Shown here: piece by piece, positions 56,102 through 64,000 of the stretch | How positions within the stretch are numbered: position 1 is the first letter of the stretch | Layout of the letters: every line of letters starts with the position of its first letter | NCBI GenBank assembly: GCA_016705475.1 | Contig: JADIYD010000012.1 | Coordinates: 187,501 to 251,500, forward strand | Source of the DNA: Betaproteobacteria bacterium | GTDB taxonomy: Bacteria; Pseudomonadota; Gammaproteobacteria; Burkholderiales; Rhodocyclaceae | DNA length: 64,000 bases | Reading direction: 5' to 3' | The notes under the pieces: generated by a model | The model's database searches: none | Told to the model about the DNA's origin: nothing | The model's input: the letters and a program-made list of their open reading frames with translations, nothing else | Position numbers and translations under genes: made by a program

Positions 56102-57325
56102 TTAACGAATATTGACCAGAGTCTGGAGAATCGCGTCCTGCGTCTTGATCGACTGGGCGCTCGCCTGGTAGTTACGCTGCTGGACAATCAGATTGACCAG
56201 TTCTGCCGTCAGGTCGACGTTCGACTCTTCGACTGCAGATGCTTGTAGCACCCCAAAAATCCCGGTGTTCGGCGTGCCCGGTGTCGGCTGACCGGAATCC
56301 CCGGTTTCCACCCATTGGTTATTACCAATCGCTGACAAGCCATTCGGATTACGGAAATTGAACAGGGCCACCTGACCGATGTCACGAACCTGACCGTTGT
56401 CGTAACTGGCCTGGACAACGCCGTCGTCGGAAACGCTTACCCCCGCCAGATTTCCCGGTGCATATCCATCCTGAGTCAGGTCATTAACGGCAAATCCACT
56501 GCCAAACTGGGTCATGTCCGATACGTTAATATCGAAATTTAACGCGCTTGCACCAGTGGTAACGGTGAAGGATTTGGCCAATGTTGCCGCTGAAGTGAGA
56601 ACACCAGAGCTTGAAAACGTCAAAGAATCCGGCGTCGATGTCGCGGCAGTAAGGGCTGCCCCATCCAACCCGGTATATAAACCCCACTGATTGGCCGTGG
56701 ACGACTTAACGAAATAATAGGAAAGCGTATGCGGATTTCCCAACGAGTCAAAAACTGTCATCGCTGTAGAACTAGTGTAGCTATCCGGATTCGCCGTAGT
56801 GAAGGGCGAAACAGTGGGGGCAGACTCACGGGAGTCCAGGTTGGCCGTAATAGATGCGTCGGTTGTAGCAGCAGGCGTTCCGGTCACGAAATCCACCTTG
56901 AGCTGATCAGTCGGCGGGGTCTGGGGAATCGATCCGGTTGAGTCGGCCATCACGCCCAGCAAGGACCGACTCTGGTCATTGACGATGTAACCGTCCTTGT
57001 CCAGATGGAACTGGCCATTTCGCGTATAGCTGGTGGCGCCATTCAGGGACATGCCGAAGAAGCCGGTGCCGTTGATCGCGATATCAAGCGGGTTGTTCGT
57101 TGTCGTAATATTGCCCTGGGTATATTGCTGCGCCACGGCCCCCAGCGTCGCGCCGATACCGATCTGCGAACCGCCGCCCCCTTGCAGAGAAGCACCATAA
57201 ACATCGGCAAAGTGAGTAGCCGAGGACTTGAAACCGACCGTCGACGCATTGGCAATATTATTGCCGGCTACGTCCAGTGCCTTGGAAGACGAAGCCAGAC
57301 CGCTCAAACCTTGTTGGAATGCCAT
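56102..57325 (-). CDS. flgE: Flagellar hook protein FlgE
   Basis: This 407-residue hook subunit has the N-terminal motif SSKALDVAGNNIANASTVGF and the C-terminal motif TAELVNLIVQQRNYQASAQS. The middle part has the FlgE D1/D2 domains. It starts 21 bases after flgD, whose product caps the growing hook. Length is usual for betaproteobacteria. Confidence 0.96.
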   Translation of the reverse strand: MAFQQGLSGLASSSKALDVAGNNIANASTVGFKSSATHFADVYGASLQGGGGSQIGIGATLGAVAQQYTQGNITTTNNPLDIAINGTGFFGMSLNGATSYTRNGQFHLDKDGYIVNDQSRSLLGVMADSTGSIPQTPPTDQLKVDFVTGTPAATTDASITANLDSRESAPTVSPFTTANPDSYTSSTAMTVFDSLGNPHTLSYYFVKSSTANQWGLYTGLDGAALTAATSTPDSLTFSSSGVLTSAATLAKSFTVTTGASALNFDINVSDMTQFGSGFAVNDLTQDGYAPGNLAGVSVSDDGVVQASYDNGQVRDIGQVALFNFRNPNGLSAIGNNQWVETGDSGQPTPGTPNTGIFGVLQASAVEESNVDLTAELVNLIVQQRNYQASAQSIKTQDAILQTLVNIR

Positions 57326-57346
57326 GATGTACTCCTTGAATCAATC

Positions 57347-58018
57347 TCAGTAAATCTGTTGGACCGAATTGAAATCAACCAGGCCTGTGCCCGGGATTTC
57401 AAGCTGGAAGCCGCTCTGTCCTCTAACAAGAGCAGATACCGTGCCAACTTCCAGCGCCGTCGTTGTCACCTTGTTGGCACCTTGAGTAGCCTGCACGGAG
57501 AACTGGTAACTGCCGTTGGCCACGCGAACGCCATCCGAGTTCTTGCCATCCCAGCCAAAATCAAGCACACCGGCTTTTTGCGCCCCCAGGTCTTGCTGCG
57601 CGACCTTGACCCCCTTGGCATCGGTGATGGTGATGCTGACCTTGTCCGCATCACCGGCCAGCTTGACGCCGCCCAGCGCCCCGGCATCGCCTAACTGGAG
57701 AGAATTGCCGGCGGCAAGGACATTTTTGCCGACGAGTGAGGAAGACTGCATCGAAAGCGCATCGCTATAGGAGGTGAGCAACTTTTGCAGCGTGCTGTTC
57801 AGACTGTCGATGCCCTTGACGGTATTGATCTGTGCGAGTTGACTGGTCAGTTCCGCGTTATCCAAAGGATTGAGCGGGTCCTGATTCTGCATCTGCGTCA
57901 CCAGCAAGGTCATGAATCGATCGCTCATTTGCTCGGCGTCACTGGTCGATCCGGTTTTGGATTCAGAAAGTTGCTTAAAAACCGAGTTGACCGTGGAAGT
58001 ACTCGTAACACTACTCAT
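57347..58018 (-). CDS. flgD: Hook-cap scaffolding protein FlgD
   Basis: This 223-residue protein has the conserved N-terminal FlgD region (FMTLLVTQMQNQDPLNPLDN, then AELTSQLAQINTVKGID) and a C-terminal FLGD tudor/Ig-like part with the motif DFGWDGKNSDGVRVANGSYQ. It caps the hook while FlgE assembles and is then discarded. Confidence 0.95.
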   Translation of the reverse strand: MSSVTSTSTVNSVFKQLSESKTGSTSDAEQMSDRFMTLLVTQMQNQDPLNPLDNAELTSQLAQINTVKGIDSLNSTLQKLLTSYSDALSMQSSSLVGKNVLAAGNSLQLGDAGALGGVKLAGDADKVSITITDAKGVKVAQQDLGAQKAGVLDFGWDGKNSDGVRVANGSYQFSVQATQGANKVTTTALEVGTVSALVRGQSGFQLEIPGTGLVDFNSVQQIY

Positions 58019-58029
58019 GATTCATCTCC

Positions 58030-58440
58030 TTATTGGCCAATCTGCAGCGTTCGCAGCATCATGGTCTTTGCGGTGTTCATAACCTCGACGTTCGTCTGAT
58101 AAGAGCGCGACGCGGAAATCATGTTGGTCATTTCCTCGACCACATTGACGTTTGGAAAAGCGACATACCCCTTTGCATCAGCAGCTGGATTCTTGGGGTC
58201 GTAAACCATGCGAGGAGGAGAGGCATCATCGACCACCTGACGTACCCGGACACCTTTCGAGATGTCGCCGTTGCCGCCCATGGGCGTTGCCTCGAACACC
58301 ACTTGTTTGGCGCGGTAGGGCTTGCCATCCGACGACACGATACTGTCGGCATTGGCCAGATTGGAGGCCACGGCGTTGAGGCGCATCGACTGAGCAGTCA
58401 TGGCACTCGAAGACACCTGAAATACATTAAACAGGCTCAT
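58030..58440 (-). CDS. flgC: Proximal rod protein FlgC
   Basis: This 136-residue protein has the N-terminal motif MRLNAVASNLANADSIVSSD and the C-terminal motif NVVEEMTNMISASRSYQTNV. It forms the proximal rod with FlgB and FlgF. It lies 11 bases after flgB and 11 bases before flgD. Confidence 0.95.
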   Translation of the reverse strand: MSLFNVFQVSSSAMTAQSMRLNAVASNLANADSIVSSDGKPYRAKQVVFEATPMGGNGDISKGVRVRQVVDDASPPRMVYDPKNPAADAKGYVAFPNVNVVEEMTNMISASRSYQTNVEVMNTAKTMMLRTLQIGQ

Positions 58441-58451
58441 TCAATCTCTCC

Positions 58452-58862
58452 TTAGCTTTGGGTAGAGCTCATGGCGCTACGCAAGCCCTGGAACTTGTTG
58501 CTGATCAGTTGGGTAAGAATCTGGTACTGAAGGGCGTTATCCGTAATTTGGGCACGCTCGACATCCATGTCGACGGTGTTGCCATCAACGGCAGACTGAG
58601 TTTCTGTACGATATTGCAAGGCGCCGGGACCACCCGCGCCGTTGCCTGCCAGATGGGAACCAGCAGTTACAGCCATCGCCAAAGAGCCGCCATCAGCGCG
58701 ACCGGCCAGCGCATTTTGCATGGCTGATTTGAAGTCGATATCGCGAGCCTTGTAATTCGGCGTGTCCGCATTGGCAATATTGGATGCCAGCGCCTGATGG
58801 CGCTGCGTGCGCATATCGAGTGCCTTGCTTAGAACCGAGAAGTCTTGCGCGATACTTGCCAT
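58452..58862 (-). CDS. flgB: Proximal rod protein FlgB
   Basis: This protein has 136 residues from the ATG at 58862, chosen because a GGAGG ribosome site lies just upstream and the conserved N-terminus starts MASIAQDFSVLSKALDMRTQ. The rod motif HQALASNIANADTPNYKARD is present. It is the first gene of flgBCDEFGHIJ, with a sigma-54 promoter in the intergenic region shared with the divergent flgA. Confidence 0.95.
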   Translation of the reverse strand: MASIAQDFSVLSKALDMRTQRHQALASNIANADTPNYKARDIDFKSAMQNALAGRADGGSLAMAVTAGSHLAGNGAGGPGALQYRTETQSAVDGNTVDMDVERAQITDNALQYQILTQLISNKFQGLRSAMSSTQS

Positions 58863-58893
58863 GGTCGCCTCCAACAATTGATGCTCTACAAAA

Positions 58894-58909
58894 AGCACAC
58901 TTCATGCCA
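58894..58909 (-). promoter_or_regulatory. Sigma-54 promoter of the flgB operon
   Basis: On the minus strand TGGCATGAAGTGTGCT has -24 GG and -12 GC ten bases apart and is close to the sigma-54 consensus. It lies about 32 bases before the flgB start, leaving a short leader with the ribosome site. FleR is the likely activator. Confidence 0.75.
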
Positions 58910-58957
58910 CCAAAAAAATGATGCGCGGCAACATGGGCATTAGGGCAAAATGAACAT

Positions 58958-59635
58958 ATGTTGATGCGTTTTTTCTCCCTGCTTTGCCTACTCCCACTTT
59001 GCCTGCCTGCCTGTGCGGCAGACGCGGCGATGATCCTTGATACTGCAGAGCAACATATTCGCCTGCAAACAAAAAACCTCAGCGGCAAAGCAACGATCAC
59101 GATGGGGCAACTCGATGCCAGCAAGCTCCCGCCCTGTTCTGCGCTCGAAGCCTTTACCCCGCAAGGGAGCAAGATCGTTGGACGTACCCACATCGGCGTC
59201 CGCTGCCTGTCGCCCAACAGCTGGTCCGTCCTGGTACCGGCTCAAATTGCCGTAGCCGGCAACTATGTCACGACCAGCCGACCATTAATTGCCGGTCAGC
59301 TCATCGGCGAATCCGATCTGGTCATCCTGAGTGGTGACGTCTCCCATTTACCAGCCGGCGTAGCCAGCGACCCCTCTGGCGTTGTCGGAAAGACGCTTCG
59401 CAACTCACTGGGGGCTGGTCAAACCATACGTTTCGATCAGCTAGTTGCGCCGATCGTAATCCGCCAAGGGCAGACAGTCAGAGTCATTTCAAAAGGCAGC
59501 GGATTCTCGGTCAGCGCTGAAGGCAAGGCAGTAAATAATGCAGCGCTTGGCCAGCCCGCCCAAATTCGCATGAACTCCGGCCAGACAATAACTGGCACAG
59601 CACGTGCTGATGGCAGCGTAGAAATCGAATATTGA
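58958..59635 (+). CDS. flgA: P-ring assembly chaperone FlgA
   Basis: This 225-residue periplasmic protein has a signal peptide (MLMRFFSLLCLLPLCLPACA) and a C-terminal SAF domain with the motif VVGKTLRNSLGAGQTIRFDQ and VRVISKGSGFSVSAEGKAVN. It helps FlgI polymerise into the P ring. It is divergent from flgB. The flgM promoter starts directly at the flgA stop. Confidence 0.94.
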   Translation: MLMRFFSLLCLLPLCLPACAADAAMILDTAEQHIRLQTKNLSGKATITMGQLDASKLPPCSALEAFTPQGSKIVGRTHIGVRCLSPNSWSVLVPAQIAVAGNYVTTSRPLIAGQLIGESDLVILSGDVSHLPAGVASDPSGVVGKTLRNSLGAGQTIRFDQLVAPIVIRQGQTVRVISKGSGFSVSAEGKAVNNAALGQPAQIRMNSGQTITGTARADGSVEIEY

Positions 59636-59637
59636 GC

Positions 59638-59664
59638 TAAAGTTTCGGCGTAGACGGCCGATAT
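59638..59664 (+). promoter_or_regulatory. Sigma-28 (FliA) promoter of flgMN
   Basis: There is a perfect -35 element TAAAGTTT (59638-59645), an 11-base spacer and -10 element GCCGATAT (59657-59664, seven of eight match). It overlaps the end of flgA by none to one base and lies 37 bases before flgM. FliA thus drives synthesis of its own inhibitor, the usual feedback design. Confidence 0.85.
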
Positions 59665-59700
59665 ACCGTCTGAGACCAAAAAAGTATTGCGAGCCACATC

Positions 59701-59976
59701 ATGAAAATCGACAGCACATACAATCCTGCCACTGCGCAGATCACCTCCCGCTCAGCAGCCCGGCCATCGCAAGAGCCATCAGCAGCCGCATCCGTGAGCC
59801 TGAGCCAGCTAGCCAGCACCATGCAAGGCACCGAGAAGCCACCAGTAAACGCGGCGCGCATTCAGGAAATCAAGGAAGCCATCGCCCAGGGGCGTTTCAA
59901 GGTCAACCCGGAGGCAATTGCCGATGGCTTGATCCAGTCCGCACGCGACCTGCTTGACTCCCAGCGCAAGGCTTGA
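59701..59976 (+). CDS. flgM: Anti-sigma-28 factor FlgM
   Basis: This 91-residue, mostly unfolded protein binds FliA and is exported when the hook is done. The conserved C-terminal FliA-binding part is visible (RIQEIKEAIAQGRFKVNPEA, then IADGLIQSARDLL). The N-terminal part (STYNPATAQITSRSAARPS) is disordered. It is preceded by a sigma-28 promoter and its stop overlaps the flgN start by one base. Confidence 0.94.
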   Translation: MKIDSTYNPATAQITSRSAARPSQEPSAAASVSLSQLASTMQGTEKPPVNAARIQEIKEAIAQGRFKVNPEAIADGLIQSARDLLDSQRKA

Positions 59977-60434
59977 TGTCCTTGGTTGCCAAGCTGTTAA
60001 AGCGCGAAGCTGAATTAGTCGAGCGCTTCAGGGATACCTTGTTGCGTGAACAACGTGTTCTGCAATCGGGCACAGCAGACGGCTTGGCCGAGGTAAACGC
60101 AGAAAAACTGTCACTGGTAGAAAATCTGAATATCTTGGGAGCAGAACGCGCCCGCACACTTTCATCTGGCGACGATGAGACGATTGACATGCAGGCTTGG
60201 TTTGCGGCTCACCCATCTGAGAATGAAGCAGCAGAGGTTTGGAAGGGCTTGCTGGGAACCGCGCGCGAAGCACGCGACATCAACGAACAAAATGGCAACC
60301 TGATCCAGGTGCTACATCAGAAAACCAGTGACGCACTCTCCATCCTGACTCAGGGCCAAGCTGACCAATCGTTGTATGGCAGCAATGGACAGGCATCACT
60401 GAGTACTGGCAGCCGAATCATCGATTCAGCCTGA
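59976..60434 (+). CDS. flgN: FlgN-type export chaperone
   Basis: This 152-residue helical protein chaperones FlgK and FlgL. The ATG at 59976 overlaps the flgM stop (TGATG). The FlgN-like helices are visible at about 5-50 (LLREQRVLQSGTADGLAEVN, then AEKLSLVENLNILG) and 95-125 (INEQNGNLIQVLHQKTSDAL). The gene is in the standard flgM-flgN order. Confidence 0.9.
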   Translation: MSLVAKLLKREAELVERFRDTLLREQRVLQSGTADGLAEVNAEKLSLVENLNILGAERARTLSSGDDETIDMQAWFAAHPSENEAAEVWKGLLGTAREARDINEQNGNLIQVLHQKTSDALSILTQGQADQSLYGSNGQASLSTGSRIIDSA

Positions 60435-60451
60435 CCTTCCCGACAAACAAC

Positions 60452-61255
60452 TTATCGGCTTGGTACCCCGGGCACTTCGTTGATCTCGGTCGGCTCTTCC
60501 GGACGGTTAGAGTCGATCATGACGCTGACACGACGATTTCTGGCACGCCCCTCGGGTGTGGTGTTGGTTTCCAGAGGCCGCGTTTCACCATAGCCAATGG
60601 CCGTCAGACGCTCAGCGCCAACGCCACCATCATTGAAAAGCCGAAGGACCGTTGTCGCCCGCATTGCGGAAAGCTCCCAATTTGAGGGGAATTGGGGAGT
60701 CGAAATCGGTATGTTGTCGGTATGGCCTTCGATGGTAATTGGAAAATCCGTACTCGCTAGCACCTGAGCGATGACGCCCATGGCGCTTATCGAGGCGGGT
60801 TGAAGACGTGCCTGCCCCGCCGAGAAAAGCACGCTATCGTTTATTTCGATAGTCACGCCTCGACTGGTCTCGAGTAGCCGGACTTTTCCCGCTGCAACCA
60901 GTGGCTGTAATGCCTCCATGATGCTACCGGCGACATTCTTCATCTTTTGCCGTTGTTCGACTTTTTTGGCCTCGTTCTTGGCAGTTTCCGGAACCCTGTC
61001 AACTTTAACAGCAGGCCTCGGCGGCATCGGGAGAGCTCCCGGCATGACCGTAATTGGCTGCCCGCCTGGCTCACCCGTTTTATTGCTGAAAGCGTTGTTT
61101 AGCGAGTTGGAGAGGACCTTGTATTTGCCCTCATTCACCGACGAAACAGCGTACATGACCACAAAAAATGCAAACAGCAGGGTAATGAAATCGGCGTAGG
61201 AAACCAACCAGCGCTCGTGGTTCTCGTGCTCCTCTTCACGGCGCTTGCGAGCCAT
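60452..61255 (-). CDS. motD: Flagellar stator protein MotD (MotB family)
   Basis: This 267-residue protein has a single membrane helix (about 20-42) with the essential proton-binding aspartate in SYADFITLLFAFFVVMYAVS. A plug/linker region with charged residues follows (about 90-115), then an OmpA-like peptidoglycan-binding domain (about 150-255: ITIEGHTDNIPISTPQFPSN). With MotC it forms the second-type stator found in polar flagellates such as Pseudomonas. Its ATG overlaps the motC stop by one base. The convergent flgN ends 17 bases away. Confidence 0.94.
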   Translation of the reverse strand: MARKRREEEHENHERWLVSYADFITLLFAFFVVMYAVSSVNEGKYKVLSNSLNNAFSNKTGEPGGQPITVMPGALPMPPRPAVKVDRVPETAKNEAKKVEQRQKMKNVAGSIMEALQPLVAAGKVRLLETSRGVTIEINDSVLFSAGQARLQPASISAMGVIAQVLASTDFPITIEGHTDNIPISTPQFPSNWELSAMRATTVLRLFNDGGVGAERLTAIGYGETRPLETNTTPEGRARNRRVSVMIDSNRPEEPTEINEVPGVPSR

Positions 61256-61995
61256 TAGTGGAGGTAGCCTTTCAGGCGCCCCTCGATAATCCGCGGATTG
61301 TCACCGACGGCAATACCGACAAGACCATCGACCAGCATTTCCCGCGATGAAACCATGCGCGTGACGTAATACTTCAGCTTGCCGGCAATTGGCAGATAGA
61401 CAAGGTTGGCCAAGCCAACGCCATAGATCGTGGCGACGAATGCGACCGCGATGCCGCCCCCAAGTTTGGTCGGATCCGAGAGATTCTCCATGACATGGAT
61501 GAGCCCCATTACAGCACCAAGGATACCGATGGTTGGTGAGTAACCACCAGCTGCGTCCCATATTTTGGCGGACTGGCGCCACTCATCTTCAAAGGTACCT
61601 ATTTCGACCTCAAGCAACTCCCGGATTCGCTCCGGGTCGGCACCATCCACCAGAAGTTGCAGGCCCTTGCGAGCAAACTCGTCCTTGATCCCCGGAATAT
61701 AGTTTTCAAGCGCAAGCAAGCCTTCGCGGCGGGACATCTGGCTCCAGTTCAGGATCTGTTCAATCTGACGTTTCTGCTCAATAACAGGGGGAACCCAGAC
61801 CCACTTGGCCATCTTCATTCCACGCTTGAAAACGTGGATCGGACTCTGCAAAAGCACAGCACCCAGGGTACCACCAAGCACGATCAGCAAGGCTGTTGGC
61901 TGGACCAGAGAGCCGATGCTTCCACCCTCGAGATACTGACCGCCAATGATCGCCACGATGCTAATGGCGAGACCGGCCAGGCTGATCTTATCCAC
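61255..61995 (-). CDS. motC: Flagellar stator protein MotC (MotA family)
   Basis: This protein has 246 residues from a GTG at 61995, chosen because AAGGAG lies eight bases upstream and because MotC proteins begin with DK(I/L)SL; the start overlaps fliA by eight bases. Four membrane helices are visible (for example LAGLAISIVAIIGGQYLEGG, and IAVAFVATIYGVGLANLVYL). The cytoplasmic loop between helices 2 and 3 carries the charged residues that touch FliG. It forms the ion channel with MotD. Confidence 0.94.
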   Translation of the reverse strand: MDKISLAGLAISIVAIIGGQYLEGGSIGSLVQPTALLIVLGGTLGAVLLQSPIHVFKRGMKMAKWVWVPPVIEQKRQIEQILNWSQMSRREGLLALENYIPGIKDEFARKGLQLLVDGADPERIRELLEVEIGTFEDEWRQSAKIWDAAGGYSPTIGILGAVMGLIHVMENLSDPTKLGGGIAVAFVATIYGVGLANLVYLPIAGKLKYYVTRMVSSREMLVDGLVGIAVGDNPRIIEGRLKGYLH

Positions 61996-62740
61996 CAGCC
62001 TTCTCCTTGCGCTTTTTTGCGGCAGCAGGAATTTCACCGACGATACGAGCACGCAACCGTGCGATCGCCTGTGTATGCAACTGGCAAACACGCGACTCGG
62101 TAACGCCCATCACCTCACCGATTTCCCTCAAATTCAGATCCTGTTCGTAGTACAAAGCCATCATCAGCTTCTCGCGTTCCGGCAACATGCCAATGGCCAG
62201 AACCAACTGCTCCTTTACGCTGCGATCCTCCAGGATACTTACCGGGTCAGCATCGTTGTCCGTAAAGTGCCGCTCGAGAAAATCCTCGTCATCACTACCC
62301 GAAAAATCCTCGTAATAGACTATCTGGTGCCCACGCGCATCCTGCAAGGTCCGTTGATAGTCTGCCAAGGTCATGCCCAGAGCGTCCGCCAGTTCCTTTT
62401 CCGAAGGAGCACGCCCATGTTCGTGTTCAAGCTGGTTGATCGTCGTTTCAATACGCCGCAACTCCCGGCGCAAGTTACGCGGGAGCCAATCGTTCTCCCT
62501 TAGTCCATCCAGCATGGCACCACGGACTCGTTGGGTGGCATAGGTTTCGAACTGCGCGCCGAAGCCTTCTTGAAAGCGATCAATGGCATCCAGCAATCCA
62601 AGCATGCCGTTCTGGACCAGATCATCGAACTGCACGCTGGGCGGAAGACGTGCCATCAGGTGATAGGCAATACGCTTCACCAGCGGCATGAAGCGCTGTA
62701 CCAACTGTTCTCTATCAGGCTGCCCGGCAGCGGTGTACAT
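61988..62740 (-). CDS. fliA: Flagellar sigma factor FliA (sigma-28)
   Basis: This protein has 250 residues from the ATG at 62740 (MYTAAGQPDREQLVQRFMPL), which overlaps the flhG stop by one base. Region 2 (QFDDLVQNGMLGLLDAIDRF, then QFETYATQRVRGAMLDGLRE), region 3 and region 4 (LREIGEVMGVTESRVCQLHT) are all present. It directs RNA polymerase to the sigma-28 promoters found before fliC and flgM and is held by FlgM until hook completion. Confidence 0.96.
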   Translation of the reverse strand: MYTAAGQPDREQLVQRFMPLVKRIAYHLMARLPPSVQFDDLVQNGMLGLLDAIDRFQEGFGAQFETYATQRVRGAMLDGLRENDWLPRNLRRELRRIETTINQLEHEHGRAPSEKELADALGMTLADYQRTLQDARGHQIVYYEDFSGSDDEDFLERHFTDNDADPVSILEDRSVKEQLVLAIGMLPEREKLMMALYYEQDLNLREIGEVMGVTESRVCQLHTQAIARLRARIVGEIPAAAKKRKEKAGG

Positions 62741-63630
62741 CAGGCTCGTAGTACTTCGGGGTTTATGCGTTGGCTCAAGTGTAACAGTTGCTGCATGAAC
62801 TGGCCGACACCGCCGGCTTCGCATTCGCTACGCTGCCAGTACAGCATATCCGAGGCGATATCCCGAAATGCTTCCGCCGCCAGGGAGTCGGGAGCCTGAA
62901 CCAACACTGGCCGACATAGCTGCGCTGATTGCCGCAGCGCTTCATCAAGCGGTATGGCACCAGCGTAATCCAGGCGCGCGACACCACGCTGTGCTGCAAC
63001 CTGAGCAATGTTTTCAAAAATGGAGCGCGCATCGGCCTGACTGCGAACCTTGTTAACCAGAATGCGGAAATGCTTTCGCGAAAAAGCATGACTTACTTTT
63101 TTAATCAGCGAGTATGCCTCTGTAATCGAAGCACTGCTCCCGGAAAGGACGACGACTGCCTCCTGAGATACCAGTCCAAATGGCGAAAAGCCATTTGGGT
63201 GAGCCATGCTGGCATCAACCAGAATCACATCAAACGGTCGTTCCAGCGTGGACATGGCATCAAGCAGCGTCTGCTGTTGCGGTAATGACAGCCGCCCCAG
63301 TTTCTTGGCCGCTCGGGGCGCAGGAAGTACTCGCAAACCCAGCATGGGCTGAAGCAAGACTTGAGAAAGTGGCATTTCGCGCTGCACCACATTGAGAAGA
63401 TCATGCCTGGCGGTCATGCCGAAAGCAGAAGCGATGTCGTCGCCCTGCGCATGCTCGTCGATGATCAATACCTCTTTTCCCAGTCGCGCCAGGGCCACCC
63501 CAAGATTTGCCACTGCCATGCTGCGGCCAACGCCGTCGCATCCAGCAACAAACGTGACAACCTGCAATTGCTGGCCGCCACCCAATAGGCGGCGCAATCC
63601 CGCCGCCTGATCAACGCGAAAATCAGCCAC
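62740..63630 (-). CDS. flhG: FlhG/FleN-type MinD-like flagellar number regulator, degenerate P-loop
   Basis: This protein has 296 residues from a GTG at 63630, preceded by GGAGG; an ATG 18 bases upstream is the alternative. It is a MinD-fold protein (TFVAGCDGVGRSMAVANLGV; VLIIDEHAQGDDIASAFGMT; DVILVDASMAHPN) that limits flagellar number and partners FlhF. The deviant Walker A site, normally KGGVGKT, reads CDGVGRS here, so both lysines are lost. I recall altered P-loops in other betaproteobacterial FlhG proteins, but have not checked. ATP-driven dimerisation may be weak or absent. It overlaps flhF by eight bases. Confidence 0.9.
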   Translation of the reverse strand: MADFRVDQAAGLRRLLGGGQQLQVVTFVAGCDGVGRSMAVANLGVALARLGKEVLIIDEHAQGDDIASAFGMTARHDLLNVVQREMPLSQVLLQPMLGLRVLPAPRAAKKLGRLSLPQQQTLLDAMSTLERPFDVILVDASMAHPNGFSPFGLVSQEAVVVLSGSSASITEAYSLIKKVSHAFSRKHFRILVNKVRSQADARSIFENIAQVAAQRGVARLDYAGAIPLDEALRQSAQLCRPVLVQAPDSLAAEAFRDIASDMLYWQRSECEAGGVGQFMQQLLHLSQRINPEVLRA

Positions 63631-64000
63631 GACGGCCTCCAGCGGCAACCATGCCCGCGCTGGCCATCATCAACCCAGGCTCAAGTCCATCAAACTTGTG
63701 AGGCGAAGTTTCCGGAACATCCTTGAAAGCACGATGCAGGAGATAGCTTCGATTCGGCATATGCAGGTCCTCCGGGACTCGCTGCCCGTTGGACACATAC
63801 TGAAGCTTCAAGCCATGGCGCATGATGACATCGAGCACAGTAGCAAGGCTGGCGGCTTCGTCGATCTTGGTCAGAATGCATCCAGCAAGGGTGTCGCCCG
63901 CATAGGCACGAACGACGTCATCCAGGGTATCGCCGCGCGATGTCGAGTTCAGCAGGAGCAGGCGCTTCACATCGCAACCGGACAGCATGTCCGTCAGCTC
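63623..64000 (-). CDS. flhF: Flagellar placement GTPase FlhF, C-terminal part only
   Basis: Only the last 125 residues are in the window; the gene continues past the right edge. The visible part is the end of the SRP-type GTPase domain: LLLNSTSRGDTLDDVVRAYA, the G4-like TKID motif (GCILTKIDEAASLATVLDVI), then LQYVSNGQRVPEDLHMPNRS. FlhF marks the pole where the flagellum is built. flhA and flhB are expected further right. Confidence 0.94.
   Translation of the reverse strand, partial: ELTDMLSGCDVKRLLLLNSTSRGDTLDDVVRAYAGDTLAGCILTKIDEAASLATVLDVIMRHGLKLQYVSNGQRVPEDLHMPNRSYLLHRAFKDVPETSPHKFDGLEPGLMMASAGMVAAGGRRG

Overview
The window looks like chromosomal DNA of a motile Gram-negative betaproteobacterium, most likely from the Rhodocyclales (Dechloromonas/Azonexus-like). 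This rests on the gene content: a polar-type flagellar regulon with FleS/FleR, FlhF/FlhG, MotC/MotD, sigma-28 and sigma-54 promoters, and a split FliK/FlhB-C module. The 16S gene is present but I could not compare it with a database, so the genus is an inference.

Layout. (1) 1-3628: the start of an rRNA operon on the minus strand (16S, then tRNA-Ile(GAT) running off the left edge) with its promoter, boxA-like site and pre-16S processing stem; an initiator tRNA-Met; a frameshifted ParA-like gene; and an IclR-type regulator. (2) 3790-25248: a 21.4-kb integrated island bounded by 95-bp direct repeats that duplicate the 3' half of a tRNA-Thr(TGT)-like gene plus its terminator. It carries a tyrosine integrase, an unknown gene with an excisionase-like partner, a type I restriction-modification operon with an embedded DUF1016 (YhcG-type) nuclease gene, a gene-poor G-rich stretch with a G32 homopolymer, a four-gene type II CBASS anti-phage operon (HNH-SAVED effector, CD-NTase, E2-E1 protein, JAB peptidase), an IS256-family insertion with an 8-bp target duplication immediately upstream of CBASS, and a three-gene operon of unknown function. 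(3) 25321-64000: core chromosome, with a diguanylate cyclase and then nearly the whole flagellar regulon.

Flagellar region. The + strand carries fliC-flaG-fliD-fliS-fliT, a second fliK-like gene, a stand-alone FlhB C-terminal-domain gene and ycgR. Next come fliE (-), fleR-fleS (-), fliFGHIJKLMNOPQR (+), a small lipoprotein gene (-), flgL, flgK and flgJIHGFEDCB (-), flgA and flgMN (+), and motD-motC-fliA-flhG-flhF (-, cut by the right edge). Recognisable sigma-28 promoters precede fliC and flgM, and sigma-54 promoters precede fliE and flgB. This fits a hierarchy in which the sigma-54 activator FleR turns on basal-body and hook genes, and FliA then turns on flagellin and late genes, with FlgM as anti-sigma factor.

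Quality caution. Four genes (parA-like, the IS transposase, fliR, flgI) each contain a single-base frameshift, and there is a 32-base G run. Some of these may be sequencing or assembly errors rather than real mutations, so 'pseudogene' labels are provisional.
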